From the NCBI RefSeq assembly GCF_003609835.1, contig NZ_AP017898.1, forward strand, positions 3,631,615 through 3,695,614: a stretch of 64,000 nucleotides of DNA, written 5' to 3'. Below, in pieces: positions 61,468 to 64,000 of the stretch. The first letter of the stretch is position 1. Every line of letters starts with the position of its first letter. The position numbers and the translations under genes were made by a program. The notes under the pieces are model-generated. The model was not told the DNA's origin. It saw nothing but the letters and a program-made list of their open reading frames with translations, and did no database searches. Origin of the DNA: Sphingopyxis sp. FD7. Lineage in GTDB: Bacteria; Pseudomonadota; Alphaproteobacteria; Sphingomonadales; Sphingomonadaceae.

Positions 61468-61580
61468 CCCCTCCCGCTTGCGGGAGGGGCTGGGGGTGGG
61501 CAGCGACGGCGCGGATGGTCCGCCCCGCTGCGCCCCGGATCAAGTCGGGGGCTCGCTGCCCCTCCCGCACGCGGGAGGGG
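61468..61580. repeat. Intergenic palindromic repeat, family E (copy 2)
   Basis: CCCCTCCCGCTTGCGGGAGG with GGGTGGGC is mirrored by CCCCTCCCGCACGCGGGAGG. Same ends as at 27025. Stands between ubiE and ubiB, which share a direction. Confidence 0.8.
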
Positions 61581-61599
61581 ATAAATAGCGGAGTCACCC

Positions 61600-62337
61600 T
61601 CACGCCTTCCACCCGCTGTGAATCGCGACCAGCCCGCCCAGGATCGGTTCGACCCTGACCGCAGTGAAACCCGCCTCACCGATGATCCGGGCAAACTCGG
61701 GCATTGGCGGAAAGCGGCGGATCGATTCGATCAGGTAACGATAGCTGTCCTCGTCGCCCGCGATCAGCTTGCCGAGCTTCGGCACCAGATGGTGCGAATA
61801 GGCGTCATAGGCCCGTGCGAACCCCGGCCACTCGTTTGTCGAAAACTCCAGGCAGAAAAAGCGTCCGCCAAAGCGCAGCACGCGGTGCGCTTCGCTGAGC
61901 GCCGCAGGGATGTCGGTGACGTTGCGGATGCCGAAAGCGATCGTATAGGCGTCGAAAAAGCGGTCGGGAAAGGTCAGCTTTTCGGCATTTTGTTCGGACC
62001 AGACCAGGCTGTCGATGCCGCGCGCCGCCGCGCGCTCCATCCCGACGCCCAGCATATCGGGGTTGATGTCGGCCACCGTGATGCTCGCGCCCGACGGTTC
62101 CATGCGGAACGCGATGTCGCCCGTGCCGCCCGCCATGTCGAGGATCGCCTCGCCCGCGCGCGGCTTGACGCGGCGCACGAAGCGGTCCTTCCACAAACGG
62201 TGCATCCCGCCCGACATCGCGTCGTTCATGATGTCATATTTGCGCGCGACGCGGCTGAACACCTCGCCGACCATCGCGGTCTTCGCGCCCGCGGGAACCT
62301 GCTCATAGCCAAAGCTGACGGTATCGGGAGTGGCCAT
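61600..62337 (-). CDS. ubiE: Ubiquinone/menaquinone biosynthesis C-methyltransferase
   Basis: A 245-residue class I methyltransferase with the signature YDIMNDAMSGGMHRLWKDRFV, the SAM motif LDMAGGTGDIAFRM, and the RNVTDIPAALSEAHRVLRFGGRFFCLEFS block of UbiE. It methylates the ring of the quinone precursor at C2. The start is ATG 62337; the frame extends ten codons to 62367 with an alternative ATG, less favoured. It precedes ubiB and diverges from mutM. Confidence 0.95.
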   Translation of the reverse strand: MATPDTVSFGYEQVPAGAKTAMVGEVFSRVARKYDIMNDAMSGGMHRLWKDRFVRRVKPRAGEAILDMAGGTGDIAFRMEPSGASITVADINPDMLGVGMERAAARGIDSLVWSEQNAEKLTFPDRFFDAYTIAFGIRNVTDIPAALSEAHRVLRFGGRFFCLEFSTNEWPGFARAYDAYSHHLVPKLGKLIAGDEDSYRYLIESIRRFPPMPEFARIIGEAGFTAVRVEPILGGLVAIHSGWKA

Positions 62338-62432
62338 CGTTTGCGCGCCTTTCGCGGGGGAGATCATCGGTTGCGTCGGCCTTTAGCCGGGCCTTGCCGC
62401 GCGCGCAAATGGCGCGTAGCCCGATGCGCGAT

Positions 62433-63245
62433 ATGCCCGAACTTCCTGAAGTCGAAACCACCGTGCGCGGCCTCGCGCCCTTTCTCGAGGGGCAAAGGCT
62501 GGCGGCCGTCACCACCTTTCGCCCCGACCTGCGCCGCCCCTTTCCCGCCGACCTCGCGCAGCGCCTCACCGGCGCCACCGTGACCGCTCTGTCGCGCCGC
62601 GCCAAATATGGCATCGTTTCGACCGACCGCGACGATCATATGATCTTTCACCTCGGCATGTCGGGGCGCTGGCGGACCGAGGGGGGCGAGCCGGGCAGGC
62701 ACGACCATCTGCTTCTCGAAACCGCGGCGGGGCACCGGCTCTTTCTCCACGACCCGCGGCGCTTCGGCTCGGTCGATCTGGTCGCGGGCGATCCGCTGGC
62801 GGCGTTCGCGGCGTTCGTGATGCTCGGCCCCGAACCGCTGTCGGACGCGTTCGACGCCGCCCATCTGGTGCGCGCCTTCGCGGGGCGACGCGCGCCCGTG
62901 AAGGCGATGCTGCTCGACCAGACTATCGTCGCGGGGCTCGGCAACATCTATGTTTGCGAGGCGCTCAACATGGCGCGCATCTCGCCGCTGAAGCCCGCCG
63001 CCGACGTGCCTAAAGCCAGAATCGGCGCGCTCGTGCCCGCGATCAAGACGGTGCTCGCCGCCGCGATCGCCGCGGGCGGTTCGACGCTGCGCGATTTTTT
63101 GAGCCCCGAGGGCGACCTTGGCTATTTCGCAAAGGATTGGCGCGTCTATGGCCGCGAGGGCGATCGTTGCGAATGCGGCGGCGCGATCGTGCGCGTCGTG
63201 CAGTCGGGGCGCTCGACCTTTTACTGCCGCAAATGCCAGCGTTGA
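62433..63245 (+). CDS. mutM: Formamidopyrimidine-DNA glycosylase
   Basis: A 270-residue Fpg enzyme starting PELPEVETTVRGL after Met removal: Pro1 and Glu2 are the catalytic residues. It has the KYGIVST block with the conserved lysine, the DPRRFG region, GLGNIYVCEAL, and a C-terminal zinc finger CECGG...CRKC. It removes oxidised purines (8-oxoG) and nicks the strand. The ATG at 62433 gives the PELPE start; 13 upstream in-frame codons are rejected. It points to rpsT. Confidence 0.95.
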   Translation: MPELPEVETTVRGLAPFLEGQRLAAVTTFRPDLRRPFPADLAQRLTGATVTALSRRAKYGIVSTDRDDHMIFHLGMSGRWRTEGGEPGRHDHLLLETAAGHRLFLHDPRRFGSVDLVAGDPLAAFAAFVMLGPEPLSDAFDAAHLVRAFAGRRAPVKAMLLDQTIVAGLGNIYVCEALNMARISPLKPAADVPKARIGALVPAIKTVLAAAIAAGGSTLRDFLSPEGDLGYFAKDWRVYGREGDRCECGGAIVRVVQSGRSTFYCRKCQR

Positions 63246-63267
63246 GCCCGGATATTGCCGCAAGGCA

Positions 63268-63296
63268 TTGACCAAATCGCCTGTCATCGCTATGCG
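63268..63296 (+). promoter_or_regulatory. Candidate promoter of rpsT
   Basis: TTGACC, a 17-base spacer and TATGCG match a sigma70-like promoter 135 bases before the rpsT start. Read by eye. Confidence 0.5.
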
Positions 63297-63430
63297 CGCA
63301 CCCTTCGAGCAGGGTCCGGTCGTCCGGAACCGGCCACATCCGGACATTGATTCGCTGCTCCGCGCGCGATTCGGCTGCTCCGATGCGGCTGCGCTCCGAC
63401 CATGTTGACCGTTTGAGATTAGAGGATTTT

Positions 63431-63694
63431 ATGGCCAATACGCCGCAGGCAAAGAAGCGCATCCGCCGCAACCAGGCGCGCGCCGTCGTGAACAAGAATC
63501 GCGTTTCGCGCATCCGCACGCTCGTCAAGAAGGTCGAAGCCGCCGTCGCCACGGGCGACAAGGACGCCGCCGCGACCGCGCTGAAGGCGGCGCAGCCCGA
63601 AATGGCGCGCGGCGTTGCCAAGGGCGTCCTCCACAAGAACACGGTCGCACGCAAATATGCGCGCCTGACCAAGAGCGTGAACGCGATCGCCTGA
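63431..63694 (+). CDS. rpsT: 30S ribosomal protein S20
   Basis: An 87-residue basic protein with the S20 pattern [20 protein letters not shown], then [16 protein letters not shown], and the [17 protein letters not shown] end. It binds 16S rRNA early in small-subunit assembly. The ATG at 63431 follows GAGGATTTT. It is followed by a strong terminator-like hairpin. In sphingomonads it lies just before dnaA. Confidence 0.97.
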   Translation: MANTPQAKKRIRRNQARAVVNKNRVSRIRTLVKKVEAAVATGDKDAAATALKAAQPEMARGVAKGVLHKNTVARKYARLTKSVNAIA

Positions 63695-63717
63695 TCTCAC
63701 TTGTCCCGAAAGGGAAC

Positions 63718-63757
63718 AAAAAGGACTCGTCGGCTTCTTGCCTGCGGGTCCTTTTTT
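63718..63757 (+). terminator. Terminator after rpsT
   Basis: AAAAAGGACTCG and CGGGTCCTTTTTT form a hairpin (one G-U pair) with a TTTTTT run, about 25 bases after the stop. A typical intrinsic terminator that can work both ways because of the A-run on the left. Confidence 0.8.
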
Positions 63758-64000
63758 GCGTGCTTTATTGTGACGTCGCGATGGCAATAGTGTTGCAGCG
63801 CGGTAAGTGGCGGATTTTCGGCGATTCGTTGGAATTGCCTCCGCATGCGTCATGTAAGCATATGAAATTAATGAAAAAAAACGCTCATTAACGCGATTCC
63901 GCGAGCGGGGGCGAGTCAAGATTTTTATTTCAGTATTTTTACATGAGCGCCCCTTGATCGACTCGGCGCGCCTTGCCTAGACAGGTGCGTCGTCGGCCTT
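63758..64000. other. Non-coding region expected to precede dnaA; GANTC cluster
   Basis: No gene is seen. It is A/T-richer (around 63855-63945) than flanking DNA and holds four GANTC sites (63823, 63895, 63913, 63960), an inverted repeat TTAATGA/TCATTAA (63868-63874 and 63885-63891, 10-base spacer rich in A), and a weak promoter candidate TTGATC-18-TAGACA (63954-63983). No DnaA box (TTATNCACA) was found by eye. Placement before dnaA is inference from gene order. Confidence 0.45.

Noticed and set aside
63758..64000. oriC with DnaA boxes
   Set aside because: No TTATNCACA-like sites were found by eye, so the origin cannot be placed here, although dnaA may start just to the right.

Overview
This high-GC window looks like an alphaproteobacterial chromosome, most likely a sphingomonad of the Sphingopyxis type. 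The reasons are the SspB of the alphaproteobacterial type, the mutM–ubiE–ubiB–coaBC–dut block, the rne/amidase/PBP1A/prfB neighbourhood, a CirA-like TonB receptor, and many short palindromic intergenic repeats. rpsT at the right end and the GANTC-rich non-coding stretch after it suggest that dnaA and the replication origin lie just beyond position 64000. This placement rests on gene order only.

Positions 1 to about 9980 are accessory DNA of plasmid or integrative-conjugative type. All its genes are on the minus strand: a DUF932 protein, a large ParB-like protein, two small proteins, a 1445-residue fusion of a DNA methyltransferase-like domain with a strawberry-notch helicase, and a toprim protein cut by the window edge. 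The DUF932 and parB-like genes share a duplicated structured 5' leader, and a non-coding stretch dense in hairpins lies upstream of them. A visibly more A/T-rich ketopantoate-reductase homologue (10139-11053) and A/T-rich non-coding DNA follow. Core chromosome begins near 11650.

From 11650 to 32000 there are housekeeping and metabolic genes. These are a LysR regulator diverging from a small secreted protein, a TauE-type permease, a FabH-like ketosynthase, a Ca/H antiporter-like protein, the late histidine genes hisB-hisH-hisA-hisF, sspB, fumC, gmk, and a beta-oxidation-like operon (acyl-CoA dehydrogenase, thiolase, short-chain dehydrogenase, thioesterase) headed by a LiuR-like operator. A lactonase-like SMP-30 protein and an exported M3 peptidase close the block. 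Palindromic repeats sit between the genes, even inside the his and beta-oxidation operons.

From 32000 to 39200 a TetR regulator faces a Rieske oxygenase across a perfect 24-bp palindrome; a PYROXD2-like flavoprotein follows. An amino-acid permease and a TonB-dependent receptor run in the opposite direction. From 39470 to 44324 a TPR-sulfotransferase, a DsbA-like protein with a long N-terminal region and an M48 metalloprotease form one minus-strand group.

From 44569 to 63700 lie rne with a terminator-like hairpin in its leader, an amidase, a three-gene insert (lactone oxidase, D-threonine-aldolase-like enzyme, TetR), PBP1A, prfB, a lipoprotein methyltransferase, DsrE and HesA/ThiF proteins, dut, coaBC, a ccdAB toxin-antitoxin pair, ubiB, ubiE, mutM and rpsT. 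No rRNA or tRNA gene, CRISPR array or transposase was recognised.
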